64,000 nucleotides of DNA from Arenibacter catalasegens (GTDB taxonomy: Bacteria > Bacteroidota > Bacteroidia > Flavobacteriales > Flavobacteriaceae). The notes under the pieces are model-generated. The model saw nothing but the letters and a program-made list of their open reading frames with translations. It had not been told where the DNA came from and searched no databases. This document shows positions 33,966 through 43,258 of this stretch, piece by piece. How positions within the stretch are numbered: position 1 is the stretch's first letter; each line of letters opens with the position of its first letter. The translations under genes were made by a program, and so were the position numbers. Location: assembly GCF_002909235.1 (NCBI RefSeq), contig NZ_PHQQ01000008.1, forward strand, positions 1 to 64,000, in the 5' to 3' direction.

Positions 33966-34676
33966 ATGAAGAAAATAGTTTTAATCCTTCTTTTTATCGT
34001 AGGATTTACGGCCAATGCGCAGACAAAAAGCGACTTGCTTAAACATTATGAAGCCTTTTATGACCAAATGAGGCAACAGGGTGATATAAATGGTGTGATC
34101 AATGCTATAACTCACCTAAACCTACTTGCCCCAAGTAAAGAGCGCAACGATACCTTGGCGTACATTTACACCACGGACAATCAACATCTACAGGCTCTAA
34201 ACACTATAGGGATTGAAAAAAACGAAACGGACTCCGATTTGGCAGTACAGGTAAAGGCCATTTCCTTAAAAGCTTTAAACCAACCTAAAAGGGCATTGGA
34301 GCAATTTGAAATTCTAAACAAAAGAGGTCCAAACCCATATTTGGCCTACGAATTGGCCGACCTAAAGATTCAAACTGGCGACAATGATGGTGCAGCCATC
34401 AATATTGAATATGGCATTGCCAATGCGAAAGAGGATATGAAATACGCCTTCTATGAAAGGCAGCAACCTTACGAAGTTATCCTAAAAGCAGCCTTTATCC
34501 ATTTGAAAGCGTTGGTAGAATTTAACAAAGACCAAACAAATATAGATGGCGCCTTAGCAACAATTGATGAAGCCCTAAAAATAGACCCCAATTTTAACTT
34601 GGCAAGTCTAAGCAGACAGGCTTTACAGTCCAGAAAGGACAAACAGGAGAATAAGGAACCGGAACCAAAGCAATAA
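33966..34676 (+). CDS. Secreted TPR-like protein
   Basis: A 236-residue protein with a signal peptide (cleavage after TANAQ, about residue 19). It consists of helical pairs that resemble TPR units (AVQVKAISLKALNQPKRALE QFEIL, then YLAYELADLKIQTGDNDGAA, and ALATIDEALKIDPNFNLASL) and ends in a charged Glu/Lys/Gln tail. It is probably a periplasmic scaffold. No partner can be named. Its own promoter and a strong terminator show it to be a single-gene unit. Confidence 0.72.
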   Translation: MKKIVLILLFIVGFTANAQTKSDLLKHYEAFYDQMRQQGDINGVINAITHLNLLAPSKERNDTLAYIYTTDNQHLQALNTIGIEKNETDSDLAVQVKAISLKALNQPKRALEQFEILNKRGPNPYLAYELADLKIQTGDNDGAAINIEYGIANAKEDMKYAFYERQQPYEVILKAAFIHLKALVEFNKDQTNIDGALATIDEALKIDPNFNLASLSRQALQSRKDKQENKEPEPKQ

Positions 34677-34734
34677 TCAAAATATTGCAGGACCCAACCA
34701 CATAGTTTCCTCAATATGGAACTCAACAAAAAAA

Positions 34735-34759
34735 CCACTGCAGGGCAGTGGTTTTTTTG
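34735..34759 (+). terminator. Rho-independent terminator
   Basis: An 8-bp stem ACCACTGC/GCAGTGGT with an AGG loop, followed by seven T residues and preceded by six A residues. It lies between the TPR-like gene and the convergent NTF2-like gene and could serve both. Confidence 0.9.
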
Positions 34760-34833
34760 TTTTACCAAGTCGGCGGACTTAAACCCAATGAAAAACAAGG
34801 ATCCATTAACCGACACTTCTAGGGAATGGAACC

Positions 34834-35334
34834 TTATTGTTTACTTAGCTTTTCGATAATCCTATCGTCCTTTTCCTGTTTTATTAGAATTACTTCGGAA
34901 ACATTTTCATTGGGAATAACAATGGACAATACGTAGTGGGCAATTTTCCATTCTCCTGATTCTTTCCGTAGCACCCCTGATCCACGACATAGTTTCATTT
35001 GGGTATTCAGTAACTCATCGAACCAAGCTAAGTTGGCATTTTTATTAATATAAACATTTCGTTGCACTGGGGTAAAGTCCCACGCCTTTCCTTTATCAAA
35101 ATGAGGCTTTGCATAAGCCTTAAAGTCCGCTATTTCCCAATTTTCGGAAGCATCCGTACCAATAAAAATGGCATCGGAGGTCATTAAGTCAAAATAGCCC
35201 ACAAAATCAGCTGCTCCTGCCGCTCTGTGCCAACTATCAAGCGTATGCTGTATTTGGATTTTATCCGTTACTTCTTGAGACCTCAGCTGTGAAGCCATAA
35301 TAAAAACCGATATCCATATAAAGTATCTATTCAC
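34834..35334 (-). CDS. Secreted NTF2/SnoaL-like (DUF4440-type) protein
   Basis: A 166-residue protein with a signal peptide (ending near RSQEV, about residue 20) and a cone-shaped alpha+beta NTF2-like domain (IQHTLDSWHRAAGAADFVGY, then MTSDAIFIGTDASENW, and a closing KIAHYVLSIVIPN). The fold binds small ligands or catalyses varied reactions. The start overlaps the end of the preceding lipoprotein gene by 8 bases, so the two are translationally linked. Confidence 0.78.
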   Translation of the reverse strand: MNRYFIWISVFIMASQLRSQEVTDKIQIQHTLDSWHRAAGAADFVGYFDLMTSDAIFIGTDASENWEIADFKAYAKPHFDKGKAWDFTPVQRNVYINKNANLAWFDELLNTQMKLCRGSGVLRKESGEWKIAHYVLSIVIPNENVSEVILIKQEKDDRIIEKLSKQ

Positions 35335-35821
35335 TTAAAATTAGAATGGTGTCCAGCTTGCTATTGACAACAACGTTGAACTGATTCCTAAAAGCATTAT
35401 ATGCGTTGATCATTTCGATAGTAGATCCTTTTGTACCAACCCTGTATTCTAAATTTCCTTTTGTTTTAAGAATGTAGGTCTTAAATACCTTTTGTCTGCT
35501 TTTAATCTGTGCCTTGTCAAATGTTTCGGGATAGGCAGATGCTTCCAGCGTTTTTTGTTTTTCGATCAAATCTTCTATAACCAACACCAAATCTTCCCTA
35601 TTGGCAACCCTATAAAGCGATTCAAATGTTGTTTCCAAACCATTGAACTCTTGCCATTCTTTGAGCACAGTTAAGGCCTGTGCATTTATTGCAGTGGGTT
35701 TTGGAAGTGAGTCCACACTAAAAAAAACCTCTGCCTTTTCCTTTGGCGCCTCTATGATCGCCCCTTGTTTACAGGCACCCATCAATACGAATACCAGGCC
35801 ATAAAACACTATTTTTCCCAT
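35327..35821 (-). CDS. Lipoprotein of unknown function
   Basis: A 164-residue protein with a clear lipoprotein signal (VLMGAC, Cys17). The mature part is mostly helical (ALTVLKEWQEFNGLETTFESL, then VIEDLIEKQKTLE). I do not recognise the family. It is the first gene of a two-gene unit with the NTF2-like gene. The 275-bp stretch upstream to the next promoter on the other strand shows no gene. Confidence 0.65.
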   Translation of the reverse strand: MGKIVFYGLVFVLMGACKQGAIIEAPKEKAEVFFSVDSLPKPTAINAQALTVLKEWQEFNGLETTFESLYRVANREDLVLVIEDLIEKQKTLEASAYPETFDKAQIKSRQKVFKTYILKTKGNLEYRVGTKGSTIEMINAYNAFRNQFNVVVNSKLDTILILSE

Positions 35822-36096
35822 AGGACGAAGTTACAAATTATAATAAAGGCCATGTTAAATTGATATTTAATTTAACTAGTTTTTAATGCAAAATCAAGCT
35901 TTGCCATTTGATATATCGTCAAATAGGAGCTTACTATACCTTGGCCTAATGGAAATATTTATAAATAATAAGGTGTTTGCCACTGCATAATAGAAAGAAG
36001 TAATTACAAAGGCTTGCCCCCGAAAGCAACCAAGTTGGATCGCATTTAAATATTATCCCATATTAAAGGAGATTTATAAATTAGAAAACAAAAATA

Positions 36097-36104
36097 TACC
36101 TTTG
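36097..36104 (+). promoter_or_regulatory. -7 element of the acidic lipoprotein gene
   Basis: TACCTTTG is a perfect TAnnTTTG match. The start point would lie near 36111, allowing either the ATG at 36130 or that at 36163. Confidence 0.45.
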
Positions 36105-36162
36105 TAGGTTTTTTCCCGTTAAGAGGGATATGCAAAATGTAAATTACTTAAAATCAAATCTT

Positions 36163-36609
36163 ATGAAACCTACAAGACTATTATTATTGACCATCTTCGC
36201 CATGGCCTCTTCGGCACTTACAAGCTGTAGCAATGATGAGGATGATGTTATGGCCCAAGTTAGGGTGAATGGCACGGTGTTAATTGAAAACGGCGATGAT
36301 TACAATGGCGATGTGGATGGTGATTTTACAGGTAACGGAGGAACGTCTTCCAAGACTTTCTCATGGAACAATGCACTAACCACAGCCGAATACAATGCAG
36401 ATATCACCTCTTCTATTGGCGGGGGATTCAAAATGACTGTAATGGATGCGGATGGCAAATCGGTATTGGATCGCTCATTAAATAGTGGTACTGAACCGGA
36501 TTCCTTCTCAGGTGTAACCTCAGCTGGAGCAGCTGGTATATGGTCTGTGACTATTAGCTTAACAACATTTAACGGCGAAGGAAGCTTTTCAATAAGCGAA
36601 GGAAATTAA
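36163..36609 (+). CDS. Acidic secreted lipoprotein, unknown
   Basis: 148 residues from the ATG at 36163, which directly begins a lipoprotein signal (MKPTRLLLLTIFAM...LTSC); the in-frame ATG at 36130 would add 11 residues before it. After the Cys comes an Asp-rich stretch (NDEDD, then DDYNGDVDGDFTGNGG) that could bind calcium, followed by a beta-rich domain. I do not recognise the family. It has its own promoter and terminator. Confidence 0.62.
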   Translation: MKPTRLLLLTIFAMASSALTSCSNDEDDVMAQVRVNGTVLIENGDDYNGDVDGDFTGNGGTSSKTFSWNNALTTAEYNADITSSIGGGFKMTVMDADGKSVLDRSLNSGTEPDSFSGVTSAGAAGIWSVTISLTTFNGEGSFSISEGN

Positions 36610-36633
36610 TCCTCAAAAATTTAAAATATTGTA

Positions 36634-36670
36634 AGGCCCAAAAGAATAATCTTTTGGGCCTTTTCTTTTT
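36634..36670 (+). terminator. Rho-independent terminator
   Basis: A 12-bp stem AAGGCCCAAAAG/CTTTTGGGCCTT with a 5-base loop and a following T-rich run. It lies between convergent genes. Confidence 0.9.
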
Positions 36671-36794
36671 TATAAAATATGGAATCCTATCAAGCCCATA
36701 ATTGGGGAACTTGTTGTGAACTTTGACATCAGATGCATCCTCTGCCCCAACTACATATTCCTACCGTTAAGACCCTGAAGGATTAGTTAAAGAA

Positions 36795-38171
36795 CTAGAC
36801 TGTAAATTTTATTTTACTTTCTATAGCCCTGATCATGATATTGGCAATATCCTTTCCCGTGGCATTCTCAATTCCCTCTAATCCAGGAGAAGAATTTACC
36901 TCTAGAAGTAATGGACCTTTATTGGAACGAATGATATCCACCCCGGCAACGGCCAGATTTAGCACTTTGGCTGCCTTTACGGCCAACTTCCTTTCTTCGG
37001 ATGTAATTTTTACAATAGAGGCCTTGCCCCCTTGATGCAAGTTTGCACGGAATTCCCCCTTTTCCGCTTGACGCTGCATAGATGCCACGACTTTTCCATT
37101 CACCACGAAACAGCGTATATCCTGACCGTTTGCTTCTTTAATGAACTCCTGCACCAAAATATTGGTCTGCACGCTCTTAAATGCATTAATAACGCTTTCT
37201 GCGGCCTTGTTGGTTTCTGCCAAAACAACACCCTTACCTTGGGTACTTTCCAATAATTTTATTATCAATGGGGCACCGTTCACCATCCTAATAAGATCCT
37301 TTGTATCCATTGGAGATTTTGCAAATCCGGTTATAGGGATATGTATATCATTTTTGGAAAAAAGTTGCGATGCAAATAATTTATCCCTGGACTGCGTTAT
37401 TGCTTCGGCCGAATTTAAGCAATACACCCCAAGATTGTCAAACTGCCTGATCAAAGCACAACCGTAAAATGTCACCGCCGGCTTTATTCTGGGTATAATG
37501 GCGTCAAACTCGTTTAGGATATTTCCTCCCCTGTATCTTATCTCGGGCGAATTGGCATCCAATTTCATATAGGCATGCTCTACATTTAAAAACACCATGT
37601 CGTGCCCCAAAGCCTCTCCGGCTTCCATTATTCTTTTATTACTATACAACAATGGGTTACTGGCCAACAAGGCTATTTTTAGTCCTGTCTTTTCTTTAAA
37701 ATGAGAGGCATATTTATCATTAATTTCTTTGACGGTAAACTCCTTTAAATTAAAACTTACCGCTGGGTTAACCACAAAACGTTCATTTAGGGCTTCCCGG
37801 CCCAAAAGCATACGATATTCCATGGTATCCCTATTGGCCAAAGTAAGTTCTATCTCAAAGGTAAGTTCCCCCACACGAACAGGTGTCCTAACCACATACC
37901 GCTCCTCTGATATCCCCGAAGAGCTCTTTACTATCCTACGATCAACCAGTCTTGCCTTACATTCTATATTTATGCCCCTATTATCCTGGAGCGGGTTAAC
38001 CTCAAACCTTACCCATTCGTGGGCCCCTTTGGTATACACTTTAATATTATTCGCCTGTATGGATGATGTTTTTGCCCCGGAATCTACCCTAGCTTTGATG
38101 GCTGGGATTTCCAAATCTTCAAATACACACCATTCTTCACTTCCAATAATATCCAGGTTCTTATACTTCAT
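36795..38171 (-). CDS. RimK-type glutamate ligase fused to a zinc-protease-like domain
   Basis: A 458-residue two-domain protein. Residues 1-145 match the retropepsin-like putative ATP-dependent zinc protease family ([32 protein letters not shown], and [10 protein letters not shown]). Residues about 165-455 are an ATP-grasp ligase of the RimK type ([34 protein letters not shown], and [22 protein letters not shown]). RimK adds glutamates to a protein C-terminus, and the protease-like family is often encoded next to it; here both are on one chain. It lies 122 bp after the VOC gene on the same strand. Confidence 0.88.
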   Translation of the reverse strand: MKYKNLDIIGSEEWCVFEDLEIPAIKARVDSGAKTSSIQANNIKVYTKGAHEWVRFEVNPLQDNRGINIECKARLVDRRIVKSSSGISEERYVVRTPVRVGELTFEIELTLANRDTMEYRMLLGREALNERFVVNPAVSFNLKEFTVKEINDKYASHFKEKTGLKIALLASNPLLYSNKRIMEAGEALGHDMVFLNVEHAYMKLDANSPEIRYRGGNILNEFDAIIPRIKPAVTFYGCALIRQFDNLGVYCLNSAEAITQSRDKLFASQLFSKNDIHIPITGFAKSPMDTKDLIRMVNGAPLIIKLLESTQGKGVVLAETNKAAESVINAFKSVQTNILVQEFIKEANGQDIRCFVVNGKVVASMQRQAEKGEFRANLHQGGKASIVKITSEERKLAVKAAKVLNLAVAGVDIIRSNKGPLLLEVNSSPGLEGIENATGKDIANIMIRAIESKIKFTV

Positions 38172-38293
38172 CTATTTTAAATAATTTTGTTTTTAAACAA
38201 TTGCAAAATAAAACACTTAACCCCTTGTAATCAAAATTAAGGGATTACTAATTTATTAAATTTATAAAGGTCATCTAGAAATGGACAAGACCA

Positions 38294-38710
38294 TTACGAC
38301 AAAAACATCTCCTTTTGCTTTTTGAAACATTTAAATTCTACCATGTGCCCATTGGGATCTTGAATAAAAAAGGACCTATGCTCACCTATCTTATCCTTTA
38401 AAAACACCACCTCAGTTGTTAGTTCATATTCGGATTTCCTCAACTTGCCATGCAATTTATTCCAAGTGGCTTCATCCACAACAACGCCAAAGTGAAAAGA
38501 TGGCAGTACCGTATCTTCAAACTTATAGGTCTTAAAAGTAAAATTAAAATTACCGGCTTTGGTGAACGTAATTTGGTTTCCAAACAAATTAATATCTAAC
38601 CAACGGGAAGAGTGCCTTCCCAATTCGGCTCCGATGACGTCTACGTAAAAATCTTCTGTTTTGCTTATGCTTAAGCAGGGCAGGGACATATGGAAAGGCG
38701 CATTTTTCAT
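38294..38710 (-). CDS. VOC-superfamily glyoxalase-like protein
   Basis: A 138-residue protein with the two-module VOC pattern. Possible metal ligands are His in PFHMSLPCLSIS, His in LPSFHFGVVVD and Glu in HMVEFKCF. The segment FFIQDPNGHMVEFK is typical of this superfamily. The substrate is not known. It lies 57 bp after the RMD1-like gene and could be part of the same transcript. Confidence 0.83.
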   Translation of the reverse strand: MKNAPFHMSLPCLSISKTEDFYVDVIGAELGRHSSRWLDINLFGNQITFTKAGNFNFTFKTYKFEDTVLPSFHFGVVVDEATWNKLHGKLRKSEYELTTEVVFLKDKIGEHRSFFIQDPNGHMVEFKCFKKQKEMFLS

Positions 38711-38767
38711 AAGGCTTTAATTTAATATTGATAGTTTATCTAAGGTAATAAAAAGAACAATTACAAA

Positions 38768-39547
38768 TTACCTCCACAACCTAAACACAAACAGATCTAA
38801 AACCTCTACCAAAATTAGGATTATGATTACCCATTCCAACTTACTGCTTTCCCTATGATCCCATATATCCTTAAATAACTCTAAATTTTCCTTGATGATT
38901 CCTATTCGCTCGTAAATATTCCTATACCTGATTTTTAAGTCGAAAGTGCGTTTAAGTTCCAGGTTCAACTTGTTCAATTGTTCGTTTTCCCATGTACTAT
39001 CGGGCTCATCAAAAATATATAAGTTTTCGGATATCTGATTTTTAATGTTCATAATCTTCCCTATAAACCGCTTGAGCCTAATACCCGTAATATTCAGCTT
39101 CCCTTTCCTTTCTAAATACTGGGTATGTCCGTTGGTTTCTTCCAACAGCTGCTGCGTAATTTCGGAATACCTATCCAGGGCAACGGATTGGGAAGTATTC
39201 AACATTACCAATCTAATAAACTCTGAATCAAAACTGGGCAAGATTACTTTATCGAAAGCCACCTGTTGGTGGCCTTCGATTATTTCTACTTGAATTGTTT
39301 CTGTAAGTTGGGGAGAATTGTTCCCTTTCGTAATCTTGGATAGGGCGTTAAGAATCTTCCCTTTTTCATCATCAGAATGATTAAAAAAGGATACTAGACC
39401 ATATTGAAAGATGTAAACGAACTTTTTTTCGCCATTCTTCAAATAAAGCTCATCGCTGTCCGAAAACAATATTTCCAAAGGCAAAAGTGTTTTACACTGC
39501 CTAATATTAATGGAAGATGCAATATGAACCGCAACAACCTCAAACAT
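38768..39547 (-). CDS. RMD1/DUF155-family membrane-anchored protein
   Basis: A 259-residue protein with the family segments FVYIFQYGLVSFFNHSDDE and SQSVALDRYSEITQQLLEET, a central coiled-coil-like region (IKNQISENLYIFDEPD, then WENEQLNKLNLELKRTFDLK) and one C-terminal membrane helix (about residues 240-256). Eukaryotic members sit in mitochondria and are linked to translation and metal homeostasis; the bacterial role is unknown. It starts 5 bp after the acidic 104-residue gene of the polyamine operon. Confidence 0.85.
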   Translation of the reverse strand: MFEVVAVHIASSINIRQCKTLLPLEILFSDSDELYLKNGEKKFVYIFQYGLVSFFNHSDDEKGKILNALSKITKGNNSPQLTETIQVEIIEGHQQVAFDKVILPSFDSEFIRLVMLNTSQSVALDRYSEITQQLLEETNGHTQYLERKGKLNITGIRLKRFIGKIMNIKNQISENLYIFDEPDSTWENEQLNKLNLELKRTFDLKIRYRNIYERIGIIKENLELFKDIWDHRESSKLEWVIIILILVEVLDLFVFRLWR

Positions 39548-39552
39548 TGCTG

Positions 39553-39867
39553 TTAGTCATCATCGTCATCACCCTCTACTCCTTCGATATCTACATCTGG
39601 AATTGCTTCTGGATCATCGTCGTCGAAATCTTCGTAATCATCCTCATCGTAATTAGCCATCGTCTTTTCGAGTTTGGCGCTAATTTTAACCAGATATTTG
39701 GTGTCCTCAGTAGTTACCTCAACGGCCTCTATACGTTCCCCTTGTGCGTTCTTAAAGGAGATGATATTAAGGTCGTCGTACCCATCTGGATACTTCTCTA
39801 CCAAAAGTTTTAAAACTTCGGGCGTAAGTTTTTTAAAGTCAACAATAACTCTTTTTAAATTGTCCAT
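39553..39867 (-). CDS. Small conserved acidic protein
   Basis: A 104-residue protein. The first 65 residues form a compact alpha/beta unit (VIVDFKKLTPEVLKLLVEKYPDGYDDLN split by strand residues), and the last 38 are almost wholly Asp and Glu, ending in five aspartates. Similar proteins in flavobacteria are, from memory, labelled DNA primase, for which the sequence gives no support. It lies 3 bp after the deoxyhypusine-synthase-like gene. The acidic tail could interact with polyamines or basic proteins; that is a guess. Confidence 0.72.
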   Translation of the reverse strand: MDNLKRVIVDFKKLTPEVLKLLVEKYPDGYDDLNIISFKNAQGERIEAVEVTTEDTKYLVKISAKLEKTMANYDEDDYEDFDDDDPEAIPDVDIEGVEGDDDDD

Positions 39868-39870
39868 AAA

Positions 39871-40848
39871 TTACATGTCTAATAGGTAAGCAAAAATTAA
39901 GGGCGCTACAATGGTTGCATCACTTTCAATAATAAATTTAGGGGTATTGATATCCAATTTCCCCCAGGTTATTTTCTCGTTCGGCACTGCGCCAGAGTAG
40001 GAACCATAACTTGTGGTCGAATCACTTATTTGGCAAAAATAACTCCAAAACGGGGTGTCTGTCCTTTCAAGATCCTGGTACAACATAGGCACAACACAAA
40101 TTGGGAAATCTCCAGCGATTCCGCCACCTATTTGAAAAAATCCGATTCCCTTTTCAGAATTATCCGTATACCAATCTGCCAGAAAGGTCATATATTCTAT
40201 CCCAGACTTCATGGTAGTGGCCTTTAATTCTCCTTTTACTACATAGGAAGCAAATATATTTCCCATAGTACTGTCTTCCCAACCCGGACATACAATAGGT
40301 AAATTTTTCTCCGCAGCCGCATACATCCAAGAATCCTTAAGATCTATTTCATAATATTCCTCCAAAACACCTGAAAGTAAGAGCTTGTACATAAACTCAT
40401 GTGGCAAATATCTTTCTCCAGCGTCTTCAGCCTTTTTCCAAATTTCAAAAATATGTTTTTGCAGCCTTCGGAATGCCTCATGCTCCGGAATACAGGTGTC
40501 CGTTACCCTATTTAAACCTTTTTCTAACAAATCCCACTCATCTTGCGGTGTTAGATCTCGATAATTGGGCACTCGTTTATAATGTGAATGGGCTACCAAG
40601 TTCATGATATCCTCCTCCAAGTTAGCTCCCGTACAGGAAATGATATGCACTTTATCCTGGCGAATAACTTCAGCAAAGATCTTTCCTATTTCTGCGGTAC
40701 TCATGGCACCTGCCAATGAGACCAGCATCTTGGAGCCTTGCTTTAGTTGATCTTCATAACCCTTGGCGGCATCTACTAAAGCGGCCGAATTAAAATGTAA
40801 ATAATACTTCTCAATAAAATTGGAGATTTCTCCTTTAGTCTTCGTCAT
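39871..40848 (-). CDS. Deoxyhypusine-synthase-like protein
   Basis: A 325-residue protein of the deoxyhypusine synthase superfamily: MLVSLAGAMSTAEIGKIFAE, IISCTGANLEEDIMN, the NAD-binding IGFFQIGGGIAGDFPIC, and NEKITWGKLD, whose Lys matches the catalytic lysine of the enzyme. Bacteria lack the eIF5A target, and the bacterial homologues are thought to transfer the aminobutyl group of spermidine or to a polyamine acceptor (homospermidine-synthase-like chemistry). It overlaps the agmatinase gene by 14 bases and follows arginine decarboxylase, which supports a polyamine role. Confidence 0.88.
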   Translation of the reverse strand: MTKTKGEISNFIEKYYLHFNSAALVDAAKGYEDQLKQGSKMLVSLAGAMSTAEIGKIFAEVIRQDKVHIISCTGANLEEDIMNLVAHSHYKRVPNYRDLTPQDEWDLLEKGLNRVTDTCIPEHEAFRRLQKHIFEIWKKAEDAGERYLPHEFMYKLLLSGVLEEYYEIDLKDSWMYAAAEKNLPIVCPGWEDSTMGNIFASYVVKGELKATTMKSGIEYMTFLADWYTDNSEKGIGFFQIGGGIAGDFPICVVPMLYQDLERTDTPFWSYFCQISDSTTSYGSYSGAVPNEKITWGKLDINTPKFIIESDATIVAPLIFAYLLDM

Positions 40849-41779
40849 CGTCGAATTTTGAATTGTTATTGCCCCCTAATTTGGAATCAACATCATAAGT
40901 GTTATCGTATTCGTCCTCTACGGCTTCACCCATAAATTTATAGCTTAGCATTTTATAATATAATTTGGCGGCAAGAAAATCTGAAGATTTATCGACCTTG
41001 TTCGGACAAAGTTCAACAATATCAAAGCCTACAACATTCTTATCTTGAAATACCTGTTTTAGAAACTCCAAGGTCTCATAGTAAAACAGGCCACCCGGCT
41101 CCGGTGTTCCGGTAGACGGCATTATAGACGGATCCAACGCGTCCAAGTCAAAGGTTATAAAGACATTCTCCGTCATAAGATCAATGACCTTATCCGTCCA
41201 ATACTCATCATTTACCATATCATGTGCGAAGAATGTTTTTTCTTCATCCATAAAGGTTTTTTCAATGGCGTCCATACTACGTATCCCTACTTGTATTAGA
41301 TTGGTCGTCTGACTTGCCTCGTGAACTGCACAAGCGTGATTAAATTTAGTGCCGTCGTACGACTTCCTTAAATCTGCATGTGCATCTATATGCAACACCG
41401 TAAGGTTGTCAAAGCACTCATTAAAGGCTCTTATGGTACCAATAGAAATGGAATGCTCTCCTCCAAAAATGGTTACGAACTTATTTCTTTTAATGTATTC
41501 TTTGGTATCCTTGTGCACGGCATTTACCATGGCTTCCGGAGTACTGTTCTCTTCGATGGAATTGGCTAAATATATTCCTTGTAGATAGACCTCCGAATTG
41601 GTTTCAATATCATACAATTCCATATTTTCCGATGCTTTTAAAAAAGCCTCAGGACCTTTGTCCGCTCCTTTACCCCAAGTACTGGTTCCATCATAAGGCA
41701 CTGGTATTAAAACTACCTTTGCCTTTTCCAATTGCGCAAACTCGTCTGGTATGCCAGCGTAATTGTTAGTTGTGTTCAT
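40835..41779 (-). CDS. speB: Agmatinase (ureohydrolase)
   Basis: A 314-residue ureohydrolase that converts agmatine to putrescine and urea. The binuclear Mn ligands are seen in FGGEHSISIG, LHIDAHADLRK and ITFDLDALDPS. The C-terminus is extended by a short acidic tail (NNNSKFDDDED). It follows arginine decarboxylase by 21 bp, which favours agmatinase over arginase. It is translationally linked to the next gene by overlap. Confidence 0.9.
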   Translation of the reverse strand: MNTTNNYAGIPDEFAQLEKAKVVLIPVPYDGTSTWGKGADKGPEAFLKASENMELYDIETNSEVYLQGIYLANSIEENSTPEAMVNAVHKDTKEYIKRNKFVTIFGGEHSISIGTIRAFNECFDNLTVLHIDAHADLRKSYDGTKFNHACAVHEASQTTNLIQVGIRSMDAIEKTFMDEEKTFFAHDMVNDEYWTDKVIDLMTENVFITFDLDALDPSIMPSTGTPEPGGLFYYETLEFLKQVFQDKNVVGFDIVELCPNKVDKSSDFLAAKLYYKMLSYKFMGEAVEDEYDNTYDVDSKLGGNNNSKFDDDED

Positions 41780-41800
41780 TTGTTTAAAGTTTATTGATTT

Positions 41801-43258
41801 TTATAGGTCAGTTTTAAGTTTCTTCCCAACGCCGTCACTAACTTTAGTGTTGGCAGTGGGCTTCATCTCATATCCTAAAATTTTAAGCAAGTCTTCTGCC
41901 TTTTGTTGTTCACTAAATAAATTGGTTGTTATATTTCCATTTTCATCCTTATCTATTAAAATATGTTTCGGATGCGGTATTAAACAGTGCTGTAATCCTC
42001 CATAACCCCCTATAGTTTCCTGATAGGCACCCGTATTAAAGAAACCAATATACAAAGGCTTATCCTTTCTATATTTAGGCAAATAAATTGCATTCATGTT
42101 TTGTTCACTATTGTAATAATCATCACTATCACAAGTTAGACCGCCCAACAAAACCCGTTCATATTCGTCTTGCCAACGATTTATTGCCAACATAATAAAA
42201 CGTTTGTTAATGGCCCAAGTATCCGGTAATGTGGTAATAAATGATGAGTCGATCATATTCCACTTTTCACGATCGTTCTGCTGCTTTTGATATAGTATTT
42301 CATATATGGCCCCACCACTTTCGCCTACCGTAAAACTTCCAAATTCAGTAAAAATATTTGGAACGGCAACCTCTGCTTCCTGACATGCAATGTTTATTTG
42401 GTTTATGATCTCATCTATCATATATTGATAGTCGTAATCAAAAGCCAAAGAATTCTTTATAGGAAAACCTCCACCAATATTTAGACTGTCCAAAGAGGGA
42501 CATATTTTTTTAAGCCTAACATATACCTTTAAACACTTTACAAGTTCGTTCCAATAATAGGCGTTGTCACGAATACCCGTATTAATGAAAAAGTGTAGCA
42601 TTTTGAGCTCTACCTTGTCATTGTCTTTAATTTGATTCTCATAAAAAGGTACAATATTTTTGTATCCGATTCCCAAACGTGAGGTATAAAATTCGAACTT
42701 TGGTTCCTCTTCGGAAGCAATTCTGATCCCTACCTTAAAAGTATCATCTATAACATCTGACAATAGATCTATTTCCTCATAATTATCTATGATAGGAATA
42801 CAATTCTGATGTCCTCCATTTATGAGATTAGCAATATTGGTAATATATTGATCCCTTTTAAATCCGTTACAAATTATATAGGTATTGTCCTTTATTTTTC
42901 CCTTTTCCTTTAATTTTTCGACGATGTTAATATCAAAGGCAGAAGAAGTTTCTATATGAATGTCGTTATTTAAAGCCTCATTTAAAACGGGTTTAAAATG
43001 GGAACTTTTAGTACAATAGCAATAGTGATATTTCCCCTTGTAGTTATTCTTTTCCATGGCTATTTTAAACCATTCCTTTGCCTTGTTTATATTTTCGGAA
43101 ATTTTTGGCAAATAGGTGAATTTCAAAGGACTTCCATATTCCTCTACCAAATCCATTAGATGAATTCCATGGAACTTTAGGTTTTCACCTTCCAAAGTAA
43201 ACTCCTCTTGTGGAAAATAATAGGTCTGATCAATAAGATTAATATATTTCGTGTTCAT
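41801..43258 (-). CDS. speA: Arginine decarboxylase (short type)
   Basis: A 485-residue PLP-dependent enzyme of the alanine-racemase fold group, converting arginine to agmatine. The PLP lysine is in YHYCYCTKSSHF (about residue 84), and the phosphate-binding glycine segment is SLNIGGGFPIK. It is shorter than the E. coli SpeA of about 630 residues, as usual in Bacteroidota. It is the first gene of the unit speA-speB-DHS-like-acidic protein-RMD1-like. The ATG at 43258 is the only good start. Confidence 0.87.
   Translation of the reverse strand: MNTKYINLIDQTYYFPQEEFTLEGENLKFHGIHLMDLVEEYGSPLKFTYLPKISENINKAKEWFKIAMEKNNYKGKYHYCYCTKSSHFKPVLNEALNNDIHIETSSAFDINIVEKLKEKGKIKDNTYIICNGFKRDQYITNIANLINGGHQNCIPIIDNYEEIDLLSDVIDDTFKVGIRIASEEEPKFEFYTSRLGIGYKNIVPFYENQIKDNDKVELKMLHFFINTGIRDNAYYWNELVKCLKVYVRLKKICPSLDSLNIGGGFPIKNSLAFDYDYQYMIDEIINQINIACQEAEVAVPNIFTEFGSFTVGESGGAIYEILYQKQQNDREKWNMIDSSFITTLPDTWAINKRFIMLAINRWQDEYERVLLGGLTCDSDDYYNSEQNMNAIYLPKYRKDKPLYIGFFNTGAYQETIGGYGGLQHCLIPHPKHILIDKDENGNITTNLFSEQQKAEDLLKILGYEMKPTANTKVSDGVGKKLKTDL

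Noticed and set aside
37729-38184. 151-codon plus-strand frame
   Set aside because: It lies wholly antisense to the RimK fusion gene, whose two domains are clear. The antisense product shows no family pattern.
39553-39867. Annotation as DNA primase
   Set aside because: At 104 residues with an Asp-rich tail there is no primase fold or zinc finger; the name used for relatives looks like an inherited error.
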